Source: DTKD01 sp964494345 (lineage in GTDB: Bacteria > Armatimonadota > UBA5829). Taken from it: a DNA stretch of 64,000 bases. Shown in pieces: positions 36,278-45,583 of the stretch. The position numbers were made by a program, and so were the translations under genes. Each line of letters opens with the position of its first letter. The stretch's first letter is position 1. The notes beneath the pieces were generated by a model that searched no databases, was not told the origin of the DNA, and worked only from the letters and a program-made list of their open reading frames with translations. The stretch is taken from contig CAZBSI010000013.1 in the NCBI GenBank assembly GCA_964494345.1, positions 9,650 through 73,649 of the forward strand, given 5' to 3'.

Positions 36278-38572
36278 TCAACTGCTTTGAGAGTCTGATT
36301 GCGATTTTAATAGCTCACTTAGCAAAAAAGCGGCGCCGGATTTGTCCAGCGGCTGGTTGTTGTTTCCGCACTTAGGGGATTGGACGCATCCGGGGCAGCC
36401 ATCTTCACATGGGCAATCTTCAATAGTCCGCAGCGTCAGATTGAGAAGCTCGTCGATATGACTCAACGCGGATCGGGCAATGCCGACGCCGCCTGCATGG
36501 CCGTCGTAGATGAAAATAGCAGCCAGACCATCCGTGTCGGGGTGAGAAGGATGTGAGACCCCGCCTATGTCGTTGCGGTCACACAGGGCGATTAGAGGCA
36601 GGATACCGATTGCCGCATGTTCGATTGCGTGTATCGTCCCCAGCAGGTCAAATCCCGCTTTTATTAAGCTATCTGTAAGTTCCTGTGGCAGGGTCAGCGA
36701 GATAGCCTCGGTGTGCAGTTCGACTTCAGGCAAATCGAGGTCTGTTTTGTCTATTATCTCCTCACTAAAGAGCTTTTTCTTCCAGAAATGGGTTACCTGG
36801 TGGCCGATAAGCACGCCTCCAAAGTTGACTTGTGCGCTTCCGATGGATTTGCTCTCCAGAGTCTGTTCCACCTCAACATTTATGTGGCTGCCGGGGGTTG
36901 TGTAGTAGTTGACTTCGCTGCGTTCGACGTAGGCTGTGAGGCCGTCGATGTCGAGGTGTGTCACTACATAGGATTCACCTGCGTGCAGGTAGACCGCTCC
37001 GGGGTGCACGACCTCATACGCGCTGGCTCCATCGACCGTGCCCAGCACCTCCCCTGCCCTGTCGATTGAGACAATAGTGAAATGCACGCTTGAAGAAGAG
37101 CGAATGTTGACATCAGATGCAGGGTGGTTGGCTCCAGGCCAATACCACCGCCCGTTATATCCTACCCGGCCCAACTCCTCCAAAGCCCCCAGCACCTCCC
37201 AGGATCGCTCTCCAAACAAGGACTCAATCTCCTCGTTGCTGATCGGCAGTTCGAAGGCGGCACACTGGAGGTGGTCGGCCAGCACATATGGGTTCTGGTT
37301 ATCGACTATAGCTCTCTCGTGAGCGCCTGCGAAGAAATAATCCGGATTTCGCATCAGAAACTGGTCGATGGGGTCGTTGTTGGCAACTAACGTGGCCATT
37401 GATTGCTCAGTTCCCCTACCCGCTCTGCCCGCCTGTTGCCACGTGCTGGCAATACTGCCGGGATATCCGGTCATCACGACTGCGTCAAGCCCGCCGATGT
37501 CGACGCCGACCTCAAGAGCAGTGGTCGAGGTTACAGCGATCAACTCACCACTGAAGAGTCTTCTCTCGATTTCACGGCGTTCGGCAGGGGTGTATCCGGC
37601 GCGATATGCCATTATCCGGTCGACGTTTGGGGATTGTTTGTCGCGCAACGCGATGCGGGCATAGCGCAGAATCAACTCGACGGTCTTGCGGGCCTTGGTG
37701 AAGACGATGGTTCTTATATTCGATTCAACAAATCTGGTGAGCAGAGAAACCGCCTCCGAGTTTGCGCTTTTACGGTCTCCTTTTGCGGCAAGAAACGGAG
37801 GGTTCCAAAATATGAAATACTTCTCTCCTGCCGGGGAGCCGTCCCGGTCTATCACCTGTGCGTCACAGCCGGTGAGGTCTTTCACCAGTTTTTCCGGATT
37901 GGCAACAGTCGCAGACGCGCAGATAAACTGCGGGTCTGAGCCGTAATATTCAGCGATTCGGCGCAATCGACGGATGACATTTGCCACATGCGCACCGAAC
38001 ACCCCGCGATAGGTGTGTATCTCGTCGATGACGACGTATTTCAGGTTGCGAAACAGATCTGGCCAGGTGGTGTGATATGGCAGAATGCCGACGTGCAGCA
38101 TATCCGGGTTGGTCATCACTATATTTGCGCTGATCTTGATAAATGGGCGATCCTTGCGCGGGGTGTCTCCGTCGTAGGTGGCGGGTTTCAGGGCGGGCAG
38201 GTCGTAGAGCTTGAGCTTACCTAGCTGGTCCTGGGCAAGGGCTTTTGTCGGGAAGATATAGAGTGCGCGAGCTTTTTTATCGGACTCCAGCGCCTCCATA
38301 ACCGGAACGTTATAGCACAGAGTCTTGCCGCTGGCGGTACCCGTAACAACCACCACGTTTTCGCCGTTTCGGACGGCCTCAATGGCTTGCGCCTGGTGGG
38401 AATAGAGTCTGGTCACGCCCATGCGATTTAGGGCATCCGCGGTCTGGCCTGAGAGCGCGGGGAATAGCTCCCCGTAAGCGGCCGACCTGGCGGGGATTCG
38501 CTTCACGCAGGATATCTGGTGTTGATAATCGGACGATGCCTCGATTGATTCCAGAAAGGTTGAGGCTTCCAT
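36278..38572 (-). CDS. mrfA: DEAD/DEAH helicase with DUF1998 domain, MrfA/YprA-like
   Basis: At 764 residues this is a superfamily 2 helicase. Walker A is VVTGTASGKTLCYN at about residues 75-88, followed by TKALAQDQ, motif II VIDEIHTYRG, CASATVANPE, TSTTALEVGVDIGGLDAVV and motif VI QQAGRAGRG. The C-terminal DUF1998 region ends in a cysteine cluster, CPCEDGCPGCVQSPKCG, as in Bacillus MrfA/YprA, a 3'-5' helicase used in repair of mitomycin-type DNA damage, and in yeast Hrq1. The gene starts seven bases after tatC, so the two are probably translated from one mRNA. Confidence 0.9.
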   Translation of the reverse strand: MEASTFLESIEASSDYQHQISCVKRIPARSAAYGELFPALSGQTADALNRMGVTRLYSHQAQAIEAVRNGENVVVVTGTASGKTLCYNVPVMEALESDKKARALYIFPTKALAQDQLGKLKLYDLPALKPATYDGDTPRKDRPFIKISANIVMTNPDMLHVGILPYHTTWPDLFRNLKYVVIDEIHTYRGVFGAHVANVIRRLRRIAEYYGSDPQFICASATVANPEKLVKDLTGCDAQVIDRDGSPAGEKYFIFWNPPFLAAKGDRKSANSEAVSLLTRFVESNIRTIVFTKARKTVELILRYARIALRDKQSPNVDRIMAYRAGYTPAERREIERRLFSGELIAVTSTTALEVGVDIGGLDAVVMTGYPGSIASTWQQAGRAGRGTEQSMATLVANNDPIDQFLMRNPDYFFAGAHERAIVDNQNPYVLADHLQCAAFELPISNEEIESLFGERSWEVLGALEELGRVGYNGRWYWPGANHPASDVNIRSSSSVHFTIVSIDRAGEVLGTVDGASAYEVVHPGAVYLHAGESYVVTHLDIDGLTAYVERSEVNYYTTPGSHINVEVEQTLESKSIGSAQVNFGGVLIGHQVTHFWKKKLFSEEIIDKTDLDLPEVELHTEAISLTLPQELTDSLIKAGFDLLGTIHAIEHAAIGILPLIALCDRNDIGGVSHPSHPDTDGLAAIFIYDGHAGGVGIARSALSHIDELLNLTLRTIEDCPCEDGCPGCVQSPKCGNNNQPLDKSGAAFLLSELLKSQSDSQSS

Positions 38573-38579
38573 ATCATGG

Positions 38580-39320
38580 TTAATCCGGCTCTGATTTGGG
38601 CTTTTTCTCTACGAACTTCACGAGATATATGCTACCCATATAAAGGAATATCAGAGGCACAGTCAACGCTACCATAGAGAAGACGTCATTTGATGGGGTC
38701 AGGCTGGCTGCGAGGATAGAGATAATAACGATTGCATAGCGCCAGTTTTTCTTCAGGAACTTGGAGTCGATAAGCCCGACCTGCGCGAGAAGCATAAGCA
38801 CAATGGGCAGCTCGAAGGCACACCCGAACGCCAATACCATTAACAGTTCGAATCGAATCAGCCCCGGCAAAGTGACCATATATTTGGCGTCCTTGGGCAG
38901 ATACGACGCGAACCACTCAAAGCCTACGGGCAATACCCAATAACACAGCGCCGCTCCGCAAAGAAACAGCCCAGCCGCCAATGGCACAGTCCAACGAAGC
39001 GGCCTCTTCTCTTTATCTGTGAGGCCAGGGGCAACAAATCCCCATATCTCGAAAACTAAAAGGGGCAATACCACTATCAAGCCGCCGGCGAACGCGACCT
39101 GCAGCCGAAGCATAAACGGCTCCGCCATAGTCGTAAAGACCAGCTCCCCGCCCTTGAGATTGTCCCCAAGCGGTCGGGTGAGCAGGGTGTAGATCGGCCC
39201 ATAGGCAAACCACGTGACTATCATCCCGCCCACTATATACAGGCCGGAGCGGATCAACCGTGTTCTCAGTTCGGCGAGGTGTTCGAAAAGTTCAGCGCGC
39301 TTTTCAGAGTTGGCCGTCAA
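38580..39320 (-). CDS. tatC: Sec-independent protein translocase subunit TatC
   Basis: This 246-residue membrane protein starts at a TTG with FEHLAELRTRLIRSGLYI, the conserved N-terminal TatC signature (HLxELRxRL), and has six predicted membrane segments. The first periplasmic loop contains LTRPLGDNLKGGELVFTTMAEPFMLRLQVAF, the region that binds the twin-arginine signal. TatC recognises folded Tat substrates in the inner membrane. No tatA/tatB lies nearby. It sits between an exported protein (six bases upstream) and the helicase (seven bases downstream). Confidence 0.96.
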   Translation of the reverse strand: MTANSEKRAELFEHLAELRTRLIRSGLYIVGGMIVTWFAYGPIYTLLTRPLGDNLKGGELVFTTMAEPFMLRLQVAFAGGLIVVLPLLVFEIWGFVAPGLTDKEKRPLRWTVPLAAGLFLCGAALCYWVLPVGFEWFASYLPKDAKYMVTLPGLIRFELLMVLAFGCAFELPIVLMLLAQVGLIDSKFLKKNWRYAIVIISILAASLTPSNDVFSMVALTVPLIFLYMGSIYLVKFVEKKPKSEPD

Positions 39321-39326
39321 GTCTTA

Positions 39327-40658
39327 CTATATCTCCAGTCTAATCGCAATACCGAGTTCCACTCTTCCTTTTTTGGTCGGGTTCTCAGGCGCAGCCGGCG
39401 CTGGGCTGGGGCCGCCTCTATAACCCGGCCTGACCGTGTCCCGATAGGCATCCGGCGGCGCGGCAAGTTCGTCCTCGTAAGGATACAGCCCCGCACCACC
39501 CGGCAATGGGTCCGCCGGTCGCTCGCCGACAGCCTGATCGGAGGCGTCCGGAGTGATGGTGGCATCAAACGTCAACCGAATATCGCGGCGCAGCATAGCA
39601 CCGGTTTTGTATGCAAAATAAGTCGTGACCTCAGCGTTCAACGGGCCTGTGCTCTTGATCTTGCCGTTAGCCAGCGAGACTGGCTCCTCGCTCATCATAA
39701 TAGAGCTGATCTTTGCACACTCTCTGCCCTGCTCCCATTCAAATGAATCGAGCATCGCGCTTCCTTTAAGAGTTATAAAAGGCGTAAGGCCGTCGATTTT
39801 CAGCGTCACAGTATCCGGCCAGGAGTCTCCTTCTTTTTTGGCGCCGGGAGACAGGACAGGCAGCATGTCCATTATGCGATACTTCGCCTGTTTTGCGAAC
39901 ATATTGGCTCTGACGACATCACCGTATTTATTCACCAATCTATAAAGCTGGGGCTTGAGTTCCTGGCCAGCATAAAGATAGTTTTTGACTCCATAAGAAC
40001 TGACGTATGTCTTCTGGTCAGTGCGCAAACGAATCAGGCAATTTCCATCCGGTCGCACATCTTCTACGCTCTGCGTGAGGAACATGTCACCCGAAAGACT
40101 CATCCCCCCCAGAATTGGCAGCCCAATGCGGTTTACGATTTCAAAAACCGAGACGTCGCACTTTACGTTATAATTGCGCACCTGGCCGAAGACAAGGTTA
40201 TTAACCAGCGGCACACCCGGCGCTGGGTTAGGTCTGTCTACTTGATTCTTGAGCACAATAGTCAACTTCGCAGAGCCGACGGCCTTACCCTTTGCGTCGT
40301 GAGCCTGAACCATCAACTGATGACGCCCGTCCTTGAAATAGAGGGGTTTCATCGGCTGCGCGGCATCGTAGTATGGCGCTTTTGAGTTCCAGTAGAACGT
40401 CAACGTCCTTCCATCGGATATCGCCGAGTCTCTGGAAATCGCCACCACGAACTTCTCCGCGTCGGCTTCTCCGACAAAAATGGATATAAACCCATCGTCG
40501 GGCACATCATCCAACGGGGTCTGGATCTTCACCCGCTCCCGAACGGCCTGACCATCGGTGGGTACAATCAATTGCAGCGCACCGCACCACGCCGCGCTTA
40601 ATAAGATGATCGCTATTGCGAATACGACGGATCTAACGGAAAATCGAGCCATTTTCAC
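39327..40658 (-). CDS. Exported protein with Ig-like N-terminal domain, function unknown
   Basis: This 443-residue protein begins with a signal peptide (MKMARFSVRSVVFAIAIILLSAAWCGA). The next 130 residues look like a beta-sandwich resembling bacterial Ig-like domains (LIVPTDGQAVRERVKIQTPLDD...DGRHQLMVQAHDAKGKAVGSAKLTIVL). A second beta-rich domain of about 200 residues follows, and the tail is Pro/Gly-rich (GGAGLYPYEDELAAPPDAYRD) before a terminal strand. It has no catalytic motif that I recognise. It is the first gene of the unit running into tatC and mrfA, and its export or anchoring in the envelope is likely. Confidence 0.8.
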   Translation of the reverse strand: MKMARFSVRSVVFAIAIILLSAAWCGALQLIVPTDGQAVRERVKIQTPLDDVPDDGFISIFVGEADAEKFVVAISRDSAISDGRTLTFYWNSKAPYYDAAQPMKPLYFKDGRHQLMVQAHDAKGKAVGSAKLTIVLKNQVDRPNPAPGVPLVNNLVFGQVRNYNVKCDVSVFEIVNRIGLPILGGMSLSGDMFLTQSVEDVRPDGNCLIRLRTDQKTYVSSYGVKNYLYAGQELKPQLYRLVNKYGDVVRANMFAKQAKYRIMDMLPVLSPGAKKEGDSWPDTVTLKIDGLTPFITLKGSAMLDSFEWEQGRECAKISSIMMSEEPVSLANGKIKSTGPLNAEVTTYFAYKTGAMLRRDIRLTFDATITPDASDQAVGERPADPLPGGAGLYPYEDELAAPPDAYRDTVRPGYRGGPSPAPAAPENPTKKGRVELGIAIRLEI

Positions 40659-40885
40659 TCTCCCATAAGGGTACCATTAGCCAAATGGTACTACATCACC
40701 CTCTGCTGAGTCAACGTGGATAGCCGCCTTAATATTTGCGTTTGATCTGCTGAGGCGGGTATCATAGATTTGGACTGACCATGAGGTGATAGTGTTCCTT
40801 TTGGATGTCATCTCAGAAACTATTCCGCAGTATGCATCGTCATACCTATAAGAGCTTGTAGACGAGGAAAACAATAGACAGTCGA

Positions 40886-42658
40886 TTGTCGTTTTATAGA
40901 ATACTCTGGATATGGTTGATTGCCGCCTCCGTGTTGATAGGCCCTGCGGCTGTGACGGCAGCTCCGGCATCTTACATCGACAGCGTGAACGAGGCTCTCG
41001 GTGCGATTAAAGAGGGGCGAAACGTGGACGCTGTCGCCAGTCTTGTAGTTGCGCTGGAGGCAAACGCAAACGATCCGCTGGCTCGTGTCGCTTTGGGAAC
41101 CGCGCTTTTGTATGGCGGGCAGGCAGCTGAAGCGGAGAAAGAATATCGTGCCGCAGTGCAAAAGGATACGGATTGCGGCCCGGCGCATTACGGTTTGGGG
41201 CTTATCGCTCTTCTCAAAGCCGATCTGTCCGAAGCTGCGCGGCATTTTTGCAACGCCCAGCAAGCATGTCCTGAAGTCGATTTGGAAGGCAGCATCGGTT
41301 ACGTAAAGATGATGGCCGGAGGGGATTTCGCATCTGAGAGCTTATCTGAGGATGAGACCCTGCAGGCGCTCAGGGCTGTCAAGTTGACCGAAGCCGGGCA
41401 ATTCGCAGAGGCGCTTGATATATGGAAGGCGCTTCAGGATAACGCGACGCGGCATGGTTTTGGGGAGAGACTGGGCTGCGCAATGACGTTTGTGAAAGCC
41501 AGACCACTCGTCGTAACCGGCGAGAACGTCGGCAAGTCATATAAGCCTGCTGCTGCGCCGACAAGCAAACTGCCCGTGGTATCGGGAAATGTGAGCCTGA
41601 AAGCTGACCTGACCAAAGCGGCGAATGTGCACATAGTATCGTTTTTTGTCGATGGGCGATTTGTGGGGATGACCAACACGCCCCCGTTCAACTACGTTTG
41701 GGATACCAAAACGACGTCTAATGGCGCTCATGTGATAAAAATAGAAGGCACCGACATCAGAGGGGATGTGGTGAGCGCGAAGTCGATGGATGTGGCTGTC
41801 CAAAACGAAGGCGTCGATGTTCCTTCAGGCAAGGTGACCGGCAGATACGCAGATGCTGCGTGGCGGGATGTATGGGCGGTGATGCTGATGAAGCCGTCGG
41901 CGAGCGCCATTAACTATAATATGGCGTTATGCGCCCAGCGCATGCATGATGTTGCGATGGAGAAAGCTACTCTGGAACGCGTGTTGGCGGCAGACCCGTC
42001 TTATATGGATGCTGCTCACCGGCTGGCGCTGCTGCGGCCGACGCGAGGCAGTGAATATAATTTTTATAAGGGAAGCAACGGCAGAAAAGTGCTGGCGCTG
42101 ACTTTCGACGACGGGCCTAAAGCGGATACCGGCAAAATCCTTGATATATTGAAGGCAAAAGGGGTGAAGGCTACTTTTTTTGTGGTCGGCAAGCAAGTCG
42201 AGACGTTCCCGGATCAGCTTGCACGGATTGCGGATGAGGGGCATGAGATCGGCAATCATACTTATAACCACCGAAATTGCCAGTACCTCAGCGAATCTGA
42301 GATAACCCAGGAGATCTTTCGCGCATCGGCGGCTGTTCGCGCGGTAACGGGTCGGGAGATCGAGTTTTTCAGGCCACCGGGCGGCCATAACAGCAAAAAC
42401 CTGTCGAATGTGATGCGCAGATTCGGCTTAACCACCACTTACTGGGCAGTGAATTGCTCGAAATACGAGGGGACGACGCGCAAGAAGCTGTATGACCATG
42501 TCATCAATTCTGCGCAGCCTGGTGGAATTATACTATTGCATAACCTTGAGTTGGTGACGGTGCAGGCTTTGCCTGATATCATAGATACCCTGCGCGGCAA
42601 GGGATATGGTTTTGTGACTTTGTCTGAACTGAAACGAGCGGCAAACGAAGGTGTTTAG
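40886..42658 (+). CDS. TPR / Ig-like / polysaccharide deacetylase fusion protein
   Basis: This 590-residue exported protein appears to start at a TTG with a signal peptide (FYRILWIWLIAASVLIGPAAVTAAPA). Residues 30-140 form TPR repeats (LGTALLYGGQAAEAEKEYRAAVQK). Around residues 235-305 is an Ig-like segment (KAANVHIVSFFVDGRFVGMTNTPPFNYVWDT). The C-terminal 200 residues are a NodB/polysaccharide deacetylase: LALTFDDGPK (metal-binding Asp pair), HEIGNHTYNHRN (two His ligands), FRPPGG and ILLHN. It probably deacetylates peptidoglycan or an envelope glycan. The weak start-site context leaves the exact N-terminus uncertain. Confidence 0.88.
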   Translation: MSFYRILWIWLIAASVLIGPAAVTAAPASYIDSVNEALGAIKEGRNVDAVASLVVALEANANDPLARVALGTALLYGGQAAEAEKEYRAAVQKDTDCGPAHYGLGLIALLKADLSEAARHFCNAQQACPEVDLEGSIGYVKMMAGGDFASESLSEDETLQALRAVKLTEAGQFAEALDIWKALQDNATRHGFGERLGCAMTFVKARPLVVTGENVGKSYKPAAAPTSKLPVVSGNVSLKADLTKAANVHIVSFFVDGRFVGMTNTPPFNYVWDTKTTSNGAHVIKIEGTDIRGDVVSAKSMDVAVQNEGVDVPSGKVTGRYADAAWRDVWAVMLMKPSASAINYNMALCAQRMHDVAMEKATLERVLAADPSYMDAAHRLALLRPTRGSEYNFYKGSNGRKVLALTFDDGPKADTGKILDILKAKGVKATFFVVGKQVETFPDQLARIADEGHEIGNHTYNHRNCQYLSESEITQEIFRASAAVRAVTGREIEFFRPPGGHNSKNLSNVMRRFGLTTTYWAVNCSKYEGTTRKKLYDHVINSAQPGGIILLHNLELVTVQALPDIIDTLRGKGYGFVTLSELKRAANEGV

Positions 42659-42763
42659 AGTGTTTATTTATAAAAATAGGATGGGCTTTGGAGGAGAATG
42701 ATGCTCGCGGGCATAAGGTTTATAGGATTGCAGGATGTGTTTCACTTGGAGGAGTTGAGTTTG

Positions 42764-43591
42764 ATGTTGACTGAACGCAGGAATTCCGCCGTGAGAATAG
42801 CTTTTATTGCAGTAATGTCGCTTGCGCTGCTTACCACTGGCGCGGTGGCTCAGAAAAAGGCTGCTAAGCCGGCTTCGGGAACGGTTAATGTTCCTGCTCA
42901 TATTCGGCAGGGTTCGTTGGTGACGGCTGGCCGCGCTTTTTATGCGCCTCGACTGCCGGAGGATATGCTCGCGGGTATCCGCCTTGGCCGCGAAGCCAGG
43001 GAAGTATTGAGCAAATGGGGCAACCCCAGCAGGATTACCGTCGGTACTGTCAGGTCTCAGGGCGCAGAGCAAAATGCTTCGCCAGTGGTGCCGGGAATCC
43101 CATATACCCCGCCACAGAGCAACCCGTTTGGAGGAGGTCTGGCGGCCGGAATTAATCAGGCGGCTTCTATGCTGGGTTTGCAAAATCCGGCGATAGGTGA
43201 TGCTGGACTGATGCCGCCGCCGGGAGGGCTTCCGGGAGAACCCGATGCTGCGCCGAAGCCGAGTGCGCCGACTATTACATCTGAAGAAGTGACCTGGACA
43301 TACGACTTGCAAAACGGCATCACCCTGGAGTTCATCGTCACTGACGGTCTTGTTACACAGATCACGGTTGGCGGACAGGGGCCGTGGGGGTTGTCTAAAA
43401 CTCGCACCGGGCTGCAACTCGGCGACACGTATAAACTGGTGCTTTGGGTCTGTGGTTATCCTGAGAATCAGCGCTATGCGGGTCGGTTCTTGAGGGTGAG
43501 CTATGTTGACAAAAACAGGGTTCTGTATACGTTCCTCAACAAGAAGCTGGTTGGAGTTACGATAGCGATGGTCCCATCGGAGTTGATGTAG
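42764..43591 (+). CDS. Exported protein of unknown function
   Basis: I choose the ATG at 42764 (275 residues), nine bases after GGAGGAG, because it places a signal peptide at the N-terminus (NSAVRIAFIAVMSLALLTTGAVAQ). An upstream ATG at 42698 lies too close to its own GGAGGAG and would bury that signal. The middle contains LPEDMLAGIRLGREAREVLSKWGNPSRITVG, a pattern like the small outer-membrane lipoprotein fold in which a ratio of slopes is computed (SmpA/BamE-like), then a Pro/Gly-rich linker and a second similar segment (GDTYKLVLWVCGYPENQRYAGRFLRVSYVDKNRVLYTFLNKKLVGV). Function unknown. Confidence 0.75.
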   Translation: MLTERRNSAVRIAFIAVMSLALLTTGAVAQKKAAKPASGTVNVPAHIRQGSLVTAGRAFYAPRLPEDMLAGIRLGREAREVLSKWGNPSRITVGTVRSQGAEQNASPVVPGIPYTPPQSNPFGGGLAAGINQAASMLGLQNPAIGDAGLMPPPGGLPGEPDAAPKPSAPTITSEEVTWTYDLQNGITLEFIVTDGLVTQITVGGQGPWGLSKTRTGLQLGDTYKLVLWVCGYPENQRYAGRFLRVSYVDKNRVLYTFLNKKLVGVTIAMVPSELM

Positions 43592-43693
43592 CCGTTTATT
43601 TGGTTATTTTTTATAATCCCAGCAGATGGGATGTCTGATTTTGTGCCTCCGCGATGAATGTTGCGGAGGCGAATTCTTTATCGGGGTATTCAA

Positions 43694-45508
43694 GTGTCGA
43701 GTCGTGAAGGGTTTCGTTATCCGCTGGAGGAGATCAAGGAGAGATGTGACCTCGTTGAGGTGGTCTCCGCTCACGTGGCGCTGAAGAAAAGCGGTGCGAA
43801 CTCTTTTTTGGGCCTGTGCCCGTTTCATAACGAAAAGACGCCGTCTTTTAATGTCAATGCCGAAAGAGGGATTTGGAAGTGTTTCGGCTGCGGCGAAGGC
43901 GGGGATGTGATCGCGTTTGTGCAGAAGGTCGATGGCCTGACGTTTGCTCAAGCTGTGGAGCAACTGGCGAAAAAGGCCGGGATTACTATTGAACGTAATG
44001 AATCGGCGGCCAGGCAATACAGCGAGCGAGAACGTCTTTTGCGGGCAAATAACCTGGCGTGTACGTTCTTTCGCAGAGAACTGGGCGGATCAAAAAAAGC
44101 GGCTGAATATCTTCGGAGCCGGGGGTTATCCGCCGACGCGGTAAACGTCTATAAGCTGGGATATGCGCCGGATTCCTGGGATGGGCTTTTGAACTATCTC
44201 CACGAGCAGCGAGTAGATGTCTCTGACGCGGTCAAGGCGGGGTTGGTTGTGGCCCGGGAGAACTCGTCGGGGTTTTACGACAGATTTCGAGACAGGCTGA
44301 TTTTTCCGATATCCGATACGATGGATCGGATTATCGCGTTTGGGGGAAGGGCGTTTGGCGACGACCTGCCGAAGTATCTAAACTCGCCGGAGACTGCTCT
44401 GTTTGCTAAAAACAGGACGCTGTATGGCTTGAGCATTGCACGTAAGGCGATTGCTCGTGACGACAGGGTTATAGTGGTCGAAGGTTATATGGACGTTATC
44501 GCGGCGCAGTGTGCGGATTTTGACAATACTGTCGCCACATTAGGAACGGCGCTAACCGAAGAACACGTAAGTGTATTGAGTAGGTTCACAAAGAACGTGG
44601 TGTTGAGTTTCGACTCAGATTCGGCTGGGATGAACGCTGTATTACGCAGTGCGCCGATCTTTGAAAAAGCGGGTTTTCGTGTTCGAGTTATCGCGATGCC
44701 GAACGGCGAGGACCCCGATAGTATGCTCAAAGGCGGGGATGTGTCCGGATTTTCCGAGTTGCTGAAAAATGCGCTGCCTGTTGCTGATTATCGCATAAAA
44801 TGCGCATTGTCGGAATATGATTTGCGGGCAGATGAAGGTAAGTCTGAGGCTCTGGCAGAAGCTGTAGGTATTCTCGCAGAGGTCAATAGTGATGTTGAGC
44901 GGGAAAGATTGATAAGGTTTCTTGCGAAATATCACCCAAACTTCAACACAGGCACTACTCTTGCAGAGGATCATATAAGAAATGATGTGACTCGGCGCAG
45001 GCGGCGGGCGGTTAAGGCCCCTACCCTTGTCGGAAATCGCGATGTTGGGCAGCCTGCAAAGCAAAAACGGGCGTTAAGTCTGGCTGAACGCTCGGAGCGG
45101 TTGCTGCTGCAAAGAATTCTTTTTTCTGATGTGCTGGCGAGCAAGGTATTTGAGGCTCTGGCGCCGAATGAATTCACTGGGAGTGAAACCAGAGCTTTGG
45201 CTGAGGCGCTGAGTAAGCAGTGCTCAGAAATGGGAAAAATAGACCAGGAAGATCTCAGAGCTCGAATAGAGGGCTCAGAGGCAGAGGGTCTGTTATTAGA
45301 CCTCCTGGTGGACCCGGATGGGTCGGAGACGGTTTATTCGATCGACGACCTTATAAGGGTAATAATAGATCACAAAAAAAACGAGCGGCTGGCGCGTATG
45401 CGCGATCTTGCTGCGAGGGCTGAGTCGGGGACGATCAAACTCGGCGATGCGGATTACGAGGAGTTTATGCAACTGGTTCGTGATACATCAGGCCCTTGGC
45501 GGCGTTGA
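43694..45508 (+). CDS. dnaG: DNA primase
   Basis: This is a canonical DnaG. The zinc-binding domain is LCPFHNEKTPSFNVN with CFGCGEGGDVIAFV (three Cys and one His). The RNA-polymerase core has the Toprim signature VVEGYMDVIAAQ and the acidic pair in LSFDSDSAGMNAVLRS. A helicase-interacting C-terminal domain follows. I favour the GTG at 43694 (604 residues), which follows GGGGT and places YPLEEIKERCDLVEVVSAHV at the usual distance; an ATG at 43658 would add 12 residues. It lies upstream of rpoD, as in the macromolecular synthesis operon of many bacteria (here without rpsU). Confidence 0.96.
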   Translation: MSSREGFRYPLEEIKERCDLVEVVSAHVALKKSGANSFLGLCPFHNEKTPSFNVNAERGIWKCFGCGEGGDVIAFVQKVDGLTFAQAVEQLAKKAGITIERNESAARQYSERERLLRANNLACTFFRRELGGSKKAAEYLRSRGLSADAVNVYKLGYAPDSWDGLLNYLHEQRVDVSDAVKAGLVVARENSSGFYDRFRDRLIFPISDTMDRIIAFGGRAFGDDLPKYLNSPETALFAKNRTLYGLSIARKAIARDDRVIVVEGYMDVIAAQCADFDNTVATLGTALTEEHVSVLSRFTKNVVLSFDSDSAGMNAVLRSAPIFEKAGFRVRVIAMPNGEDPDSMLKGGDVSGFSELLKNALPVADYRIKCALSEYDLRADEGKSEALAEAVGILAEVNSDVERERLIRFLAKYHPNFNTGTTLAEDHIRNDVTRRRRRAVKAPTLVGNRDVGQPAKQKRALSLAERSERLLLQRILFSDVLASKVFEALAPNEFTGSETRALAEALSKQCSEMGKIDQEDLRARIEGSEAEGLLLDLLVDPDGSETVYSIDDLIRVIIDHKKNERLARMRDLAARAESGTIKLGDADYEEFMQLVRDTSGPWRR

Positions 45509-45583
45509 GGCCGAGTAGGATTAAGAAACAATTGATAGTTGGGTATATAGCAAGCTGGCTCCGGCTGTTGAAGGGAGATGAAT

